In this document: in pieces, positions 17,253-25,838 of the stretch
Numbering within the stretch: the stretch's first letter is position 1
Layout of the letters: each line of letters begins with the position of its first letter
Assembly: GCA_963972255.1 (NCBI GenBank)
Contig: CAXATO010000006.1
Coordinates: forward strand, 1-64,000
Direction of reading: 5' to 3'
Origin: UBA1479 sp002706405
GTDB lineage: Bacteria; Pseudomonadota; Alphaproteobacteria; Rhodospirillales; Casp-alpha2
DNA: 64,000 nucleotides
Position numbers and translations under genes: made by a program
Notes under the pieces: generated by a model
Told to the model about the DNA's origin: nothing
What the model saw: the letters and a program-made list of their open reading frames with translations, nothing else
The model's database searches: none

Positions 17253-17318
17253 GATCAGCCGCTGTTCCTCAGACCAGCGGAAATCCCGGTCCTGTTCTCT
17301 TTGCACGGAAACAGCTAG
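17253..17318 (+). pseudogene. Decayed TonB C-terminal fragment
   Basis: One frame reads DQPLFLRPAEIPVLFSLHGNS and then a TAG stop. The end closely matches VPVLFSLRGNR, the true C-terminus of the TonB at 14356-15288, and 28 of the last 36 bases agree with that gene. The piece before it matches the repeat at 15395-15430. It looks like the remains of a second tonB end shortened by deletion. Confidence 0.45.
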
Positions 17319-17449
17319 GCCGGCAGTGATCCGCGGCTGCGCTTATGACGCGGCCGAAGCAATGAAAATCACGCAAGACATCATCAACGCGTCGATATAT
17401 GGTTTGTGTATCTAAAGGGGAGCGGCCCTGACGTCCGCTAATCCATAGC

Positions 17450-17475
17450 GTGTGACGGGTCTTTGTCTGTCACAC
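17450..17475 (+). promoter_or_regulatory. Hairpin upstream of the NO reductase gene
   Basis: GTGTGAC pairs with GTCACAC across 12 bases, about 100 bases before the norB start. It could be a protein-binding dyad or a leader hairpin. It does not match a motif I can name. Confidence 0.4.
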
Positions 17476-17575
17476 GGTGGCACGCAGTTTTTGACGGACG
17501 GCCCCGGGCCTGGTCCCGGTTGGCGCGCCCGTCGCCAAAGGCAGGCTTATCCAGCCGTCATAGGGAGATACAGGC

Positions 17576-19873
17576 ATGACCACCTATAAATCGACGTTTT
17601 CCATCAAAAGATTATGGCTGATTCTCACGGTCGGCATGATCACGATGTTCGGCATTCTATTGCTGATCGGCCGTGAGATTTATCAGGTGGCGCCGCCTCT
17701 ACCTTCGGCTGTGCAATCCAGCAGTGGCGAGGTGCTGTTCACCCGGGCGGACATCGACCGGGGCCAGAATATCTGGCAGTCCATCGGCGGTATGCAGCAA
17801 GGGTCGATCTGGGGGCATGGCGGCTATTTGGCGCCCGATTGGAGTGCCGACTGGCTGCATCGCGAAGCCACGGCACTGCTGAAAATTACGTCGGCACGGC
17901 AGGGGGATGCCGCCGCCGGAAAAGACCAGCAGGGCATCATCAGTCAGACCTTGGTGCAGGAGGAAATGCGGCGCAATACCTATGACCCGGCAACGGGGGT
18001 CATCACGGTCACGCCGGAACGCGCCGATGCCATTCGCGAGGTCAAGACGCATTACACGCGGCTATATGCGGGCTCCGATCCTGAGTCCCTGGCCCTGCGC
18101 CGCGATTATGCCTTTCCGCTGCACGCCCATCTGAACGCGGAAGAGGCCCACGCGGTATCCGCCTTCTATTTCTGGACCGCCTGGAGTGCGACGACGAACC
18201 GGCCGGACGACACCATCACCTACACCAGCAACTGGCCCCATGAACCCCTGGTCGGCAACCAGCCGACGACCGCGACCTTGATGTGGAGCATCGTCTCGGT
18301 GATCATCCTGTTGGCGGGGATCGGCGCCCTGGTCTGGTACTACGCCAAACAGTTCGATACCTGGAACAGCGACGTCATTCCCGACGGCGGGCTGGCCACC
18401 GCCGACATCATCGACAGCGCCATCATCACGCCCTCCATGCGGGCGACGGCAAAGTATTTCTGGGTCGTCTGCGCCTTGTTCCTGGCCCAGGTCATGTTGG
18501 GGATCATCACCGCCCATTACGCCGTCGAAGGCCAGGGCCTCTACGGCTTGCCGTTCGCCGATTATCTACCCTACGCGGTGACGCGCACCTGGCATACGCA
18601 GCTGGCGGTGCTGTGGATCGCCACCGCCTGGCTGGCGACGGGACTGTACGTGGCCCCCTTGCTGGCGGGCCGGGATCCCAAGTTCCAGACCCTCGGCGTG
18701 AATTTCCTGTTCATCAGCCTGCTGGTCATCGTCATCGGCTCTTTCGCCGGGCAATGGGCGGCGGTGCATCGGTTCTTCGAGGATATGGCGGCCAACTTCT
18801 GGTTCGGCCATCAAGGATACGAATACGTCGACCTTGGCCGGTTCTGGCAGATCTACCTGACCATCGGGCTGTTCCTCTGGGTCGCCTTGATCTTGCGGGC
18901 CCTGCGTCCGGTGTTCGCCTCGGAAGGCGGCAAATCGATTGTCGCCCTGGTCGCCGTGTCGGCCTTGGCGATCGGCATTCTCTATGCCGCCGGCCTGATG
19001 TGGGGGCAGCATACCCATATCGCGATCATGGAATACTGGCGCTGGTGGGTCGTTCACCTTTGGGTCGAAGGCATCTTCGAAGTCTTCGCCACGGCGATCA
19101 TTTCCGTGCTGTTCGTGCGCATGGGCATCCTGCGGTCGTCGACGGCCACGGTGATGGTTCTGTTCGCGACCATCATCTTCCTGTTCGGCGGTGTGCTGGG
19201 GACCCTGCATCACCTTTATTTCAGCGGCACGCCGACGGCGGTCATCGCCTTCGGCGCTTCGTTCTCGGCGTTGGAAGTGGTGCCGCTCATGCTTGTCGGG
19301 TTCGAAGCCTATAACCGCGCCCAGGTCGAGCATGGCCGCGAGTGGGAAATGAACTACCACTGGCCCTTCATGTTCTTCGCCGCGGTCCTGTTCTGGAACC
19401 TGGTCGGGGCCGGGCTGTTCGGCTTCCTGATCAATCCGCCGATCGCGCTGTATTACATGCAGGGGCTCAACACCACGGCCAACCATGGGCATGCGTCCCT
19501 GTTCGGGGTTTACGGGATGCTCGGCCTTGGCCTGATCCTCTACTGCATGCGCGGCCTGACGGACATCCGGCAGTGGGACAACAAGCTCATGAACATCGCC
19601 TTCTGGTCACTCAATATCGGCCTTGCCATGATGACGTTCCTGTCCCTGTTGCCGCAGGGGCTGTGGCAGACCTACGCCAGCATCGAACATGGCTATGCCT
19701 ATGCCCGGTCGGCGGAATTCGTCCACAGTGCGATCATGGAAGGCTTGGTCTGGATGCGGGTGCCGGGGGACATCGTCTTCAGCATCGGCGTGTTCGCCTT
19801 CGTGCTGTTCGTCTACAAGGCGTTCACCTTGAAGGGGGCGAAGACCGAAGCCGTGAAGGTCGGCGGCGACTGA
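17576..19873 (+). CDS. norB: Quinol-dependent nitric oxide reductase (single-subunit NorB/NorZ)
   Basis: The 765-residue protein is of the quinol type: an N-terminal helix and periplasmic domain (GEVLFTRADIDRGQNIWQSI, GSIWGHGGYLAPDWSADW) is fused to a twelve-helix heme-copper oxidase-like core. Histidine ligands are visible in TRTWHTQLAVLWIATAW, RWWVVHLWVEGIFE, GTLHHLYF and TTANHGHASLFGVYG. It reduces 2 NO to N2O in the inner membrane using quinol. No norC or norQD is nearby, as expected for this type. The ATG follows AGGGAGATACAGGC. The NirK cluster and NsrR lie downstream, so it probably removes the NO formed by NirK. Confidence 0.95.
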   Translation: MTTYKSTFSIKRLWLILTVGMITMFGILLLIGREIYQVAPPLPSAVQSSSGEVLFTRADIDRGQNIWQSIGGMQQGSIWGHGGYLAPDWSADWLHREATALLKITSARQGDAAAGKDQQGIISQTLVQEEMRRNTYDPATGVITVTPERADAIREVKTHYTRLYAGSDPESLALRRDYAFPLHAHLNAEEAHAVSAFYFWTAWSATTNRPDDTITYTSNWPHEPLVGNQPTTATLMWSIVSVIILLAGIGALVWYYAKQFDTWNSDVIPDGGLATADIIDSAIITPSMRATAKYFWVVCALFLAQVMLGIITAHYAVEGQGLYGLPFADYLPYAVTRTWHTQLAVLWIATAWLATGLYVAPLLAGRDPKFQTLGVNFLFISLLVIVIGSFAGQWAAVHRFFEDMAANFWFGHQGYEYVDLGRFWQIYLTIGLFLWVALILRALRPVFASEGGKSIVALVAVSALAIGILYAAGLMWGQHTHIAIMEYWRWWVVHLWVEGIFEVFATAIISVLFVRMGILRSSTATVMVLFATIIFLFGGVLGTLHHLYFSGTPTAVIAFGASFSALEVVPLMLVGFEAYNRAQVEHGREWEMNYHWPFMFFAAVLFWNLVGAGLFGFLINPPIALYYMQGLNTTANHGHASLFGVYGMLGLGLILYCMRGLTDIRQWDNKLMNIAFWSLNIGLAMMTFLSLLPQGLWQTYASIEHGYAYARSAEFVHSAIMEGLVWMRVPGDIVFSIGVFAFVLFVYKAFTLKGAKTEAVKVGGD

Positions 19874-19958
19874 CCCATTGAGGTGATGCCGCCGTCTTCG
19901 GCTTCGGGCGTACCGATGTGATCGGAAGTCCCGCTTAACTATCGCAACGCGTTTCAGC

Positions 19959-20002
19959 GCACCGCTGCGGGCGGGCCCGGATACCGGGCCCGCCGGGCGG
20001 TG
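19959..20002 (+). terminator. Strong hairpin after norB
   Basis: CACCGC ... GGGCGGGCCCGG-ata-CCGGGCCCGCC ... GCGGTG forms a long GC stem after the NO reductase gene. It has no T run but is strong enough to stop or process the transcript. Confidence 0.6.
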
Positions 20003-20052
20003 CGCGGCGCTTTGGCTTGTTCAGTTGGTGCGCCGGGGCCGGCGGCTCTTAA

Positions 20053-20089
20053 ACATGTAATTGACATACATCGTGAGGTTCATTATCAA
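20053..20089 (+). promoter_or_regulatory. nirK promoter with a motif shared with the YcnI-like gene
   Basis: ACATGTAATTGACATACAT (20053-20071) contains TTGACA as a -35 element, with TATCAA 17 bases further on. The same 19-base motif, with two changes, lies upstream of the DUF1775 gene at 46594-46612, where it is the centre of a perfect inverted repeat. A further ACATGT lies at 20090. A common regulator is likely, but I cannot name it. Confidence 0.55.
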
Positions 20090-20127
20090 ACATGTGAAAT
20101 TAATCCATGTTAAAGGAGACTCCTACG

Positions 20128-21081
20128 ATGCAACCACGTACCTGGATCCTTGGACTGTCGGCCGCCGCGCTGCTGTCCGCCGTTTCGGCGCCGACACCGG
20201 TGGCGGCCAAGACGGTCAAGGTCGACATTCCCGTGATCGAAAAAGAGCTAGTGATCGACAACAAGGGCACCACCCAGCGCATGTGGACCTTCGGCGGCAC
20301 CGTGCCCGGTCCGATGGTCCGCGTGACGGAAGGGGACGAGGTCGATTTCACGTTGCTCAATCAAAAAGACAACAAGAACAGCCATTCCATGGACTTCCAT
20401 GCGGCCGTTGTCGACGTTCTGGATGAATTCGCGGAAGTCCGGCCCGGCGACAAGAAGCAGTTCACCTTCAAGGCCGACCATCCCGGCGTGTTCATCTATC
20501 ACTGCGGCGCCAGTTCCATGGCCGAGCATATTTCGCGCGGCATGTACGGCGTGATCCTGGTCGACCCCAAGGAAGGCTATTCAGATGCTTATCCGAAACC
20601 CGACCGGGAATACGTTCTGGTCCAGGGTGATCTGTTCCAGGACGGCACCAGCGCCCAGGACCGGGCGATGGGTAAGCAATGGGTCGGGGCTCTCGTAAAC
20701 GGCAAGATGTTCCACTACGACCCGGTGCATGATCCCAATGCCGCCGTGACGCTGGAAGCGAAGCCGGGCGAGCGCGTTCGCATTTTCTTCGTCAACGCGA
20801 TGATCAACGAAGCAGCGGCCTTCCACCCCATCGCCGGGATCTGGGACCGGGTGTGGGACAACGGCAATCCGAAGAACCTGCGCTACAGCCTGCAAACGGC
20901 GGAAGTGCCGCCCGCGCACGCCATGACGTTCGACATCGTTCCGCCGGCCGGCCGCGCGACCAACAACGCCATTGTCGATCACCGGATGAAGCATGCCCTC
21001 AACGGCGCGATCTCCGTGCTGATGAACTTCAAGGACGCGAGTCCGGACAAGGGCAAGAACGGCAACCTCATTCTGCGCTAA
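20128..21081 (+). CDS. nirK: Copper-containing nitrite reductase
   Basis: This 317-residue periplasmic protein has a signal peptide (to about AAKT) and two cupredoxin domains. Type 1 copper ligands are visible as H in NSHSMDFH, then C, H and M in YHCGASSMAEHISRGM. Type 2 ligands are H in DFH, H in YHC and a domain-2 histidine. The catalytic Asp is the D of SMDFH and a domain-2 His lies in AAAFHPIAGIWDRVW. It reduces nitrite to NO. The frame opens at 20107, but the ATG at 20128 follows AAAGGAG at nine bases and starts the signal peptide. Two cytochrome c genes and a multicopper oxidase follow in one operon. Confidence 0.94.
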   Translation: MQPRTWILGLSAAALLSAVSAPTPVAAKTVKVDIPVIEKELVIDNKGTTQRMWTFGGTVPGPMVRVTEGDEVDFTLLNQKDNKNSHSMDFHAAVVDVLDEFAEVRPGDKKQFTFKADHPGVFIYHCGASSMAEHISRGMYGVILVDPKEGYSDAYPKPDREYVLVQGDLFQDGTSAQDRAMGKQWVGALVNGKMFHYDPVHDPNAAVTLEAKPGERVRIFFVNAMINEAAAFHPIAGIWDRVWDNGNPKNLRYSLQTAEVPPAHAMTFDIVPPAGRATNNAIVDHRMKHALNGAISVLMNFKDASPDKGKNGNLILR

Positions 21082-21096
21082 CAACAGGAGCCCCCC

Positions 21097-21798
21097 ATGC
21101 GAACAGTAATCGCACTCGGCGGCGCAGCCTTGCTGACGGCGCTGTCCATCGGTTCGGCCGCGGCGGCCGACCCGCCGGCGAATATCCAAAAGGACTGTGC
21201 GGTGTGTCATCAGATGTCGGGCCCGGCGAACGCCGACCTGACGGCACGCCAAACCCGGAAAGGGCCGCCCCTTTATTTCGCCGGCAACAAGTTCCGTCAG
21301 GACTGGCTTGAGGCCTGGCTGCAAAAGCCCACCCGGGTCCGGCCGGCCGGTGACTTCGTCCCCGCCCATACGGCCACCGGCCCGGAAGGGGATGTCGTGG
21401 ATGCGGCCACCCTGTCCGACCACCCGGTGGTCGACGCGGCAGCGGCCAAGGAAATCGCGGCCTACCTGATGACGCTGACGCCGAACACGGCCCTCTTGGA
21501 AAAGGAAGACTACACCCCTGGCCGGGTTCCGGCCCGCATGGGGGCCATGGACTTCGTGAAGTTCAAAGGCTGCGGCGGCTGTCACAAGGACACGCCGAAG
21601 TACGGCGGCTTCTCCGGACCGGAACTCTACACCGCGTGGCAGCGCCTGCAGCCGCCGTTCATCGTGTCCTACATCCGTGATCCCGCCGCCTGGGAGCCCC
21701 GTAGCCTGATGCCGAACAAGCATCTCAACACCGCGGGAATCCACAAGCTCGCCAACTACCTTCGCACCATCGGCGAAAAACCGGAGAAGGCAAAATGA
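21097..21798 (+). CDS. Diheme periplasmic c-type cytochrome
   Basis: The 233-residue protein has a signal peptide (to about residue 24) and two heme motifs, CAVCH at 34-38 and CGGCH at 159-163. A methionine in SLMPNKHL near the C-terminus is a possible axial ligand. It lies 15 bases after nirK and its stop overlaps the start of the next cytochrome gene by four bases. It probably carries electrons from the quinol pool or bc1 complex to NirK. The family cannot be named precisely. Confidence 0.9.
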   Translation: MRTVIALGGAALLTALSIGSAAAADPPANIQKDCAVCHQMSGPANADLTARQTRKGPPLYFAGNKFRQDWLEAWLQKPTRVRPAGDFVPAHTATGPEGDVVDAATLSDHPVVDAAAAKEIAAYLMTLTPNTALLEKEDYTPGRVPARMGAMDFVKFKGCGGCHKDTPKYGGFSGPELYTAWQRLQPPFIVSYIRDPAAWEPRSLMPNKHLNTAGIHKLANYLRTIGEKPEKAK

Positions 21799-22160
21799 AG
21801 AAGCTTTTGATACTGGCCGCCTTTTTGTGCGGATCGATCGTCTATCCGTTGCCGGCACCGGCCGCCGATGCAGCTCACGGCAAGGCGCTTTATCGGACCT
21901 ATTGCACGCAATGCCACGGCCTGAGCGGTGACGGGAAGGGCGTCAACGCCAAACAGCTGTCTGTTCAGCCCCGCAACCATCAGGACCGGGCCGAAATGTC
22001 GGCGCGCACGGATGCCGACCTGTTCAAGGCCATCAAAGAGGGCGGTCAGGCGGTCAACAAGTCGATCCTGATGCCCAACTGGGACGGCAACATGACGGAC
22101 GATGAAATCCACGACGTGGTCGCCTACCTGCGCGAGCTTTGTTGCGCGGGCGCCAAATAG
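21795..22160 (+). CDS. Monoheme c-type cytochrome
   Basis: The 121-residue protein has a signal peptide (to about APAAD), one heme motif CTQCH at residues 37-41 and a likely axial Met in ILMPNWDGNM. It has the small class I cytochrome c fold (GKALYRTYCTQCHGLSGDGK). The start overlaps the preceding diheme cytochrome gene (ATGA). It is a likely direct or intermediate electron donor for NirK or for the multicopper oxidase encoded next. Confidence 0.92.
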   Translation: MKKLLILAAFLCGSIVYPLPAPAADAAHGKALYRTYCTQCHGLSGDGKGVNAKQLSVQPRNHQDRAEMSARTDADLFKAIKEGGQAVNKSILMPNWDGNMTDDEIHDVVAYLRELCCAGAK

Positions 22161-22171
22161 GAGAACGTGAC

Positions 22172-23203
22172 ATGCAAACAATCAGACTGACCGCGCTTGC
22201 GCTGCTGTCGGCGGTTCTGTTGCCGGCCGCTGCCTGGGCCGAAGCGCGCCATTTCGACATGACCATCGAGGAAGTGACCATCGATGTGGCGCCGGGCCTC
22301 AAATACAAGGTCTGGGCCTACAACGGCCAGGTCCCGGGCCCGCTGCTGCACGTGCGGGAAGGCGACGACGTCGAGGTCACGGTCACCAACAATACGACCC
22401 TCAGCCATACCATTCACTGGCACGGCATGTATCAGACCAACAGCTGGCGCAGTGACGGCGTGCCCGACATCACGCAGAAGGCGATCGAACCGGGCCAAAG
22501 CTTCACCTATCGGTTCGTCGCCAACAAGGTTGGCACGCTTTGGTATCACTGCCACGTCAATGTGCCTGAACATGTGGGCCTGCGGGCCATGTGGGGGCCC
22601 TTCATCATCGACCCGAAGGAGCCGATCCCCATCGAGAAAGAGGTCACCAAGGAAGCCATCCTGATGTTCTCGGGCTGGAACCCGGAAGTTGCCCAAGAGT
22701 ACGGAAAGGGGGGGCATCCGGGCGAGCCCATCACCTATTTCTCGATCAACGGCAAGTCGTTCCCGACGACCCAGCCGCTTCGGGTCAAGAAGGGCGACGT
22801 CCTGCGCCTGCGCCTGATCGCGGCCACGCTCGATGTGGCCTTCCACCCCCATGGTCACGACATGCTGGTCACGCATAAGGACGGCCTGCCGTTGGCCTCG
22901 CCCTACGAGGCGGACGTTATTCACCTCAGCCCCGGCGAACGGTATGACGTCATCATGCGCATGGACAATCCGGGACGATGGATCGCCCATGACCATATCG
23001 AGCATCACACTTCGAACAACGGCAAGGCGCCGGGCGGCTCCGTCCTGGTCATCGAATACGAAGGCGTCAAAACCGACGATTGGTATGTCTGGAAAGACAA
23101 AGCGTACGACGCCGACTTCTATTATTCGGAAAGTCTCGCCAAGGGCCCGGGGATCCACGACGTGCCCGAACACCAAGGCACCTTCCCGGACTTCCGCCGC
23201 TGA
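22172..23203 (+). CDS. Two-domain multicopper oxidase
   Basis: This 343-residue exported protein has a signal peptide (to AAAWAEA) and two cupredoxin domains with copper motifs HTIHWHG, WYHCHVNVPEHVGLRAM, FHPHGHDM and AHDHIEHH. The HCH...EH...M arrangement in domain 1 indicates a type 1 site there, and the paired HxH motifs allow a trinuclear site between subunits, as in two-domain laccases. The start at 22172 follows TAGGAGAACGTGAC, 11 bases after the cytochrome stop. Its place in the nirK operon suggests a role with nitrite or copper: a second copper oxidase, a copper-protecting enzyme or an alternative reductase. Confidence 0.88.
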   Translation: MQTIRLTALALLSAVLLPAAAWAEARHFDMTIEEVTIDVAPGLKYKVWAYNGQVPGPLLHVREGDDVEVTVTNNTTLSHTIHWHGMYQTNSWRSDGVPDITQKAIEPGQSFTYRFVANKVGTLWYHCHVNVPEHVGLRAMWGPFIIDPKEPIPIEKEVTKEAILMFSGWNPEVAQEYGKGGHPGEPITYFSINGKSFPTTQPLRVKKGDVLRLRLIAATLDVAFHPHGHDMLVTHKDGLPLASPYEADVIHLSPGERYDVIMRMDNPGRWIAHDHIEHHTSNNGKAPGGSVLVIEYEGVKTDDWYVWKDKAYDADFYYSESLAKGPGIHDVPEHQGTFPDFRR

Positions 23204-23237
23204 CGCGCGTTGGCTGGCGCCACCCCGTCAACCCGAC

Positions 23238-23271
23238 GGCGGCACCGGGCGGTTGTTCGTCCGGTGCCGCC
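23238..23271 (+). terminator. Hairpin after the nirK operon
   Basis: GGCGGCACCGG pairs perfectly with CCGGTGCCGCC around a 12-base loop, 35 bases after the oxidase stop. No T run follows. Confidence 0.6.
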
Positions 23272-23337
23272 CGCGGCGTGTCCGCCCATCCCGGCTGACG
23301 GGTGGTGTTGCGAGTGGCGGCGGTCCCCGGCGTGAAC

Positions 23338-23343
23338 TATAAT
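23338..23343 (+). promoter_or_regulatory. -10 element of nsrR, giving a near-leaderless mRNA
   Basis: TATAAT matches the consensus perfectly and ends seven bases before the ATG at 23351, so transcription should begin at or next to the start codon. The -35 region is poor. No ribosome site is present. Confidence 0.5.
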
Positions 23344-23350
23344 CGGCGGT

Positions 23351-23776
23351 ATGCATTTGAATCGGCACTCAGATTATTCGTTGCGCGTCCTTCTGTATCT
23401 TGCGGTGCGCCCCGACGAACGGGGCACGTTGTCGAAGATTTCCGCCTACTTCAACATTTCCCACGAACACCTGCGCAAGGTCGTTCACGAGTTAGGCAAG
23501 GCCGGATTCATCAACACCTTTCAAGGCAAGGGCGGCGGGATGGAACTGGCTCTGCCGCCGGACCAGATCAATGTCGGCGACGTCCTGGCACGCCTTGAGG
23601 GGACGACCCCCTTGATCGACTGCGCGGCCATCGAATGCCGCCTGTCCCCGTTCTGCTCTCTCAGCAAGGCCATTGCCGAGGCGCAGAAGGCGTTTTTCGA
23701 CAGCCTTCGCCGGCATACCCTGGCCGATCTCATCTCAAGCAAGGATATGGTCCGGAAACTGATGGCCCAGGAATAA
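23351..23776 (+). CDS. nsrR: NO-responsive Rrf2-family repressor NsrR
   Basis: The 141-residue protein has the Rrf2 winged helix (LNRHSDYSLRVLLYLAVRP, HEHLRKVVHELGKAGF, GKGGGMELALPP). Three cysteines in CAAIECRLSPFC hold the iron-sulfur cluster that reacts with NO. NsrR usually represses NO-detoxification genes, so the NO reductase and nirK units here are likely targets, though I found no clear NsrR box. The gene follows the nirK operon after a hairpin and seems to have its own promoter with almost no leader. Length and motifs are typical. Confidence 0.92.
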   Translation: MHLNRHSDYSLRVLLYLAVRPDERGTLSKISAYFNISHEHLRKVVHELGKAGFINTFQGKGGGMELALPPDQINVGDVLARLEGTTPLIDCAAIECRLSPFCSLSKAIAEAQKAFFDSLRRHTLADLISSKDMVRKLMAQE

Positions 23777-23794
23777 TCGGCCACCGCCGGGCTC

Positions 23795-24643
23795 TCACGT
23801 CTGTTCCGTCGCGACCTGGCGGATGCCGTCAAGCGCGGGTTCCAACACCGCCCGGTCGCCGTCGCTGGCGTAGACCAGATAGGCGGGCAGGGGAAAGTCC
23901 GGCGCATCGGACAGCCGATGCAGTTGACCGTTCTCCAGGTAGGGGTGGACCAGCCGGATCGGAAAATACCCGGACCCGCCGAACTGAAGCACATGCTGCA
24001 GGCCGAGCCAGCCGATGTTGGCGGTAATCCCGGCGCCGACGAACTCGGGAAACCGGGCGTTGTGTTTGGCGTAAAACTCCGGCCCCCAATCGACATAGAC
24101 GTAATCGCTATCGGGCTCGGCCCGTGCGGCCCTGCGGGTCGATACCATGACGAGGTTTTCCTCCATCAGCTGTTCGACCGTCAGACCCGGGCGGCTTTGC
24201 GGCGTATACATGACACCGATGTCGAGGCGGCCTTCGATCAGGCCCTGCATGAGGTCCGTCTCGAACCCGATTTCCGCGCGCACGGAAATCTCGGGTGCGG
24301 CGCGGCGCATCAGCGGCAGCCATCTAAGCAACAGGCGTTCCCACAGCCCGAACCGGCCGCCGACCGTGAGCGACGCCCGGTAGCCCCGGGAAATGCCGAC
24401 GTCCTGGCGGGCGTGTTCCACCGTGCGCACGAGGACCGCTGCATGCTTTTGAAACTGATGGCCGGCCGGGGTCAGGGCCGTGCCGGCCTTGTTGCGCACG
24501 AACAGCTTGCAGCCCAGTTGCTCTTCCAATGAATGGATGCGGGCACTGACCGTCGATTGGGTGACGTGCAGGCGGTCCGCCGCGCCGATGAAATTACCGG
24601 CGTCGATCACGGTCAGAAAGGTGCGGGCAAGTTCCGTATCCAT
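23795..24643 (-). CDS. LysR-family transcriptional regulator
   Basis: The 282-residue protein has the LysR helix-turn-helix at residues 1-60 (ARTFLTVIDAGNFIGAADRLHVTQSTVSARIHSLEEQLG) and a substrate-binding-like effector domain. It is divergent from a superoxide dismutase gene, with an AT-rich region between them that holds the perfect dyad TCGATT-T-AATCGA. LysR regulators usually control the divergent neighbour, so an oxidative-stress or iron link is possible, but the ligand is unknown. Confidence 0.92.
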   Translation of the reverse strand: MDTELARTFLTVIDAGNFIGAADRLHVTQSTVSARIHSLEEQLGCKLFVRNKAGTALTPAGHQFQKHAAVLVRTVEHARQDVGISRGYRASLTVGGRFGLWERLLLRWLPLMRRAAPEISVRAEIGFETDLMQGLIEGRLDIGVMYTPQSRPGLTVEQLMEENLVMVSTRRAARAEPDSDYVYVDWGPEFYAKHNARFPEFVGAGITANIGWLGLQHVLQFGGSGYFPIRLVHPYLENGQLHRLSDAPDFPLPAYLVYASDGDRAVLEPALDGIRQVATEQT

Positions 24644-24685
24644 CGCAAGACCCTTGATCGGCGATTGAATTTTATATCGCTATAT

Positions 24686-24698
24686 TCGATTTAATCGA
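24686..24698. promoter_or_regulatory. Dyad between LysR and sodB genes
   Basis: TCGATT-T-AATCGA is a perfect 6-bp inverted repeat in an AT-rich divergent promoter region. It has the T-N11-A form expected of LysR binding sites. Confidence 0.5.
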
Positions 24699-24819
24699 CA
24701 ATTTTTTATCGTTTGCAAGATATAAAATCCCGGTCGTACTCTTTTCAGGTCGCCACGCAGAGATGTGAAGGTGCCGTTCCCGGTAAGGAAGCGCGCCTCA
24801 GACCGAAGGAAACGACCGT

Positions 24820-25479
24820 ATGCAGCTTACCCATCCCAGTCTGCCGTATGCCTATGATGCGCTGGAGCCGCATATGTCGCGGGCGACCCTTGAAGCCCAC
24901 CACGGGCGGCACCACCGCGCCTATGTGGACAAGGCCAAGGTCCTGGCCAAGGAAATCCGCATGGACGACATGCCGCTGGAACAGATCATCCAGCAGGCCG
25001 CCAAGAACGCCCATCAAAGGGATCTGCTGAACAACGCAGCGCAGGCTTGGAACCATGCGTTCTTCTGGCGCTGCCTGCGTCCGGACGGCGGCGGCCGGCC
25101 CGACGGCGACCTGGCGAAACGTATCGACGCGGCGTTCGGCAGCTATGACGAATTTCTGGATGTGTTCACCCGCACCGCCCTGGGCGTGTTCGGCAGCGGC
25201 TGGGCCTGGCTGGTCATCGACGGCCCCGGGTTGGCGGTCATCCACACGCCTAATGGTGACACGCCGATCATGCGCGGGCTTTCGCCGTTGCTGACGATCG
25301 ACGTCTGGGAACATGCTTACTACCTGGATCACCAGAACCGGCGGCCCGACTACGTGGCCGCGGTCATGAGCCATCTGGTCAACTGGGATTTCGCGGCGCA
25401 GAACCTGGCGCGGCCGCGCATGGCGGCAAGCCGCCCCGATGTTGCTGTCGCGCCGGATCGGGAAAGCACGGGGCCGTAA
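24820..25479 (+). CDS. sodB: Superoxide dismutase, Fe/Mn family (probably Fe type)
   Basis: The 219-residue enzyme converts superoxide to hydrogen peroxide and oxygen in the cytoplasm. Metal ligands are H27 (LEAHHGRHHRAYV), H79 (QAWNHAFFW), and D161 and H165 (IDVWEHAYYLDHQNRR). The segments AQAWNHAFFW and FGSGWAWLV favour iron use. About 20 extra residues trail the usual C-terminus. It is divergent from a LysR gene and followed two bases after the stop by a small polyproline protein gene. The ATG at 24820 fits family starts (LPYAYDALEPHMS). Confidence 0.95.
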   Translation: MQLTHPSLPYAYDALEPHMSRATLEAHHGRHHRAYVDKAKVLAKEIRMDDMPLEQIIQQAAKNAHQRDLLNNAAQAWNHAFFWRCLRPDGGGRPDGDLAKRIDAAFGSYDEFLDVFTRTALGVFGSGWAWLVIDGPGLAVIHTPNGDTPIMRGLSPLLTIDVWEHAYYLDHQNRRPDYVAAVMSHLVNWDFAAQNLARPRMAASRPDVAVAPDRESTGP

Positions 25480-25481
25480 TC

Positions 25482-25835
<354 letters not shown>

Positions 25836-25838
25836 GCC

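Larger units (their letters stand above)
16973..17575. other. Long intergenic region with several dyads
   Basis: No full gene is supported between the MscS unit and the NO reductase gene. It holds a 9-codon minus-strand frame, a nested 45-base hairpin, an ATGGTCAT/ATGACCAT dyad (17157-17180), a decayed TonB-like tail (17253-17318) and a GTGTGAC/GTCACAC hairpin (17450-17475). The promoters of both flanking units should be here. I could not identify a clear FNR- or NsrR-type site. Confidence 0.6.

Noticed and set aside
17320..17420. Short open reading ending in ITQDIINASIYGLCI before the NO reductase gene
   Set aside because: It lacks a ribosome site and a known family, and is too short to call; it may be a decayed gene end.
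17300..17575. FNR- or NsrR-type site before the NO reductase gene
   Set aside because: No sequence close to TTGAT-N4-ATCAA or a long AT-rich NsrR dyad was found by eye; a matrix scan would be needed to decide.
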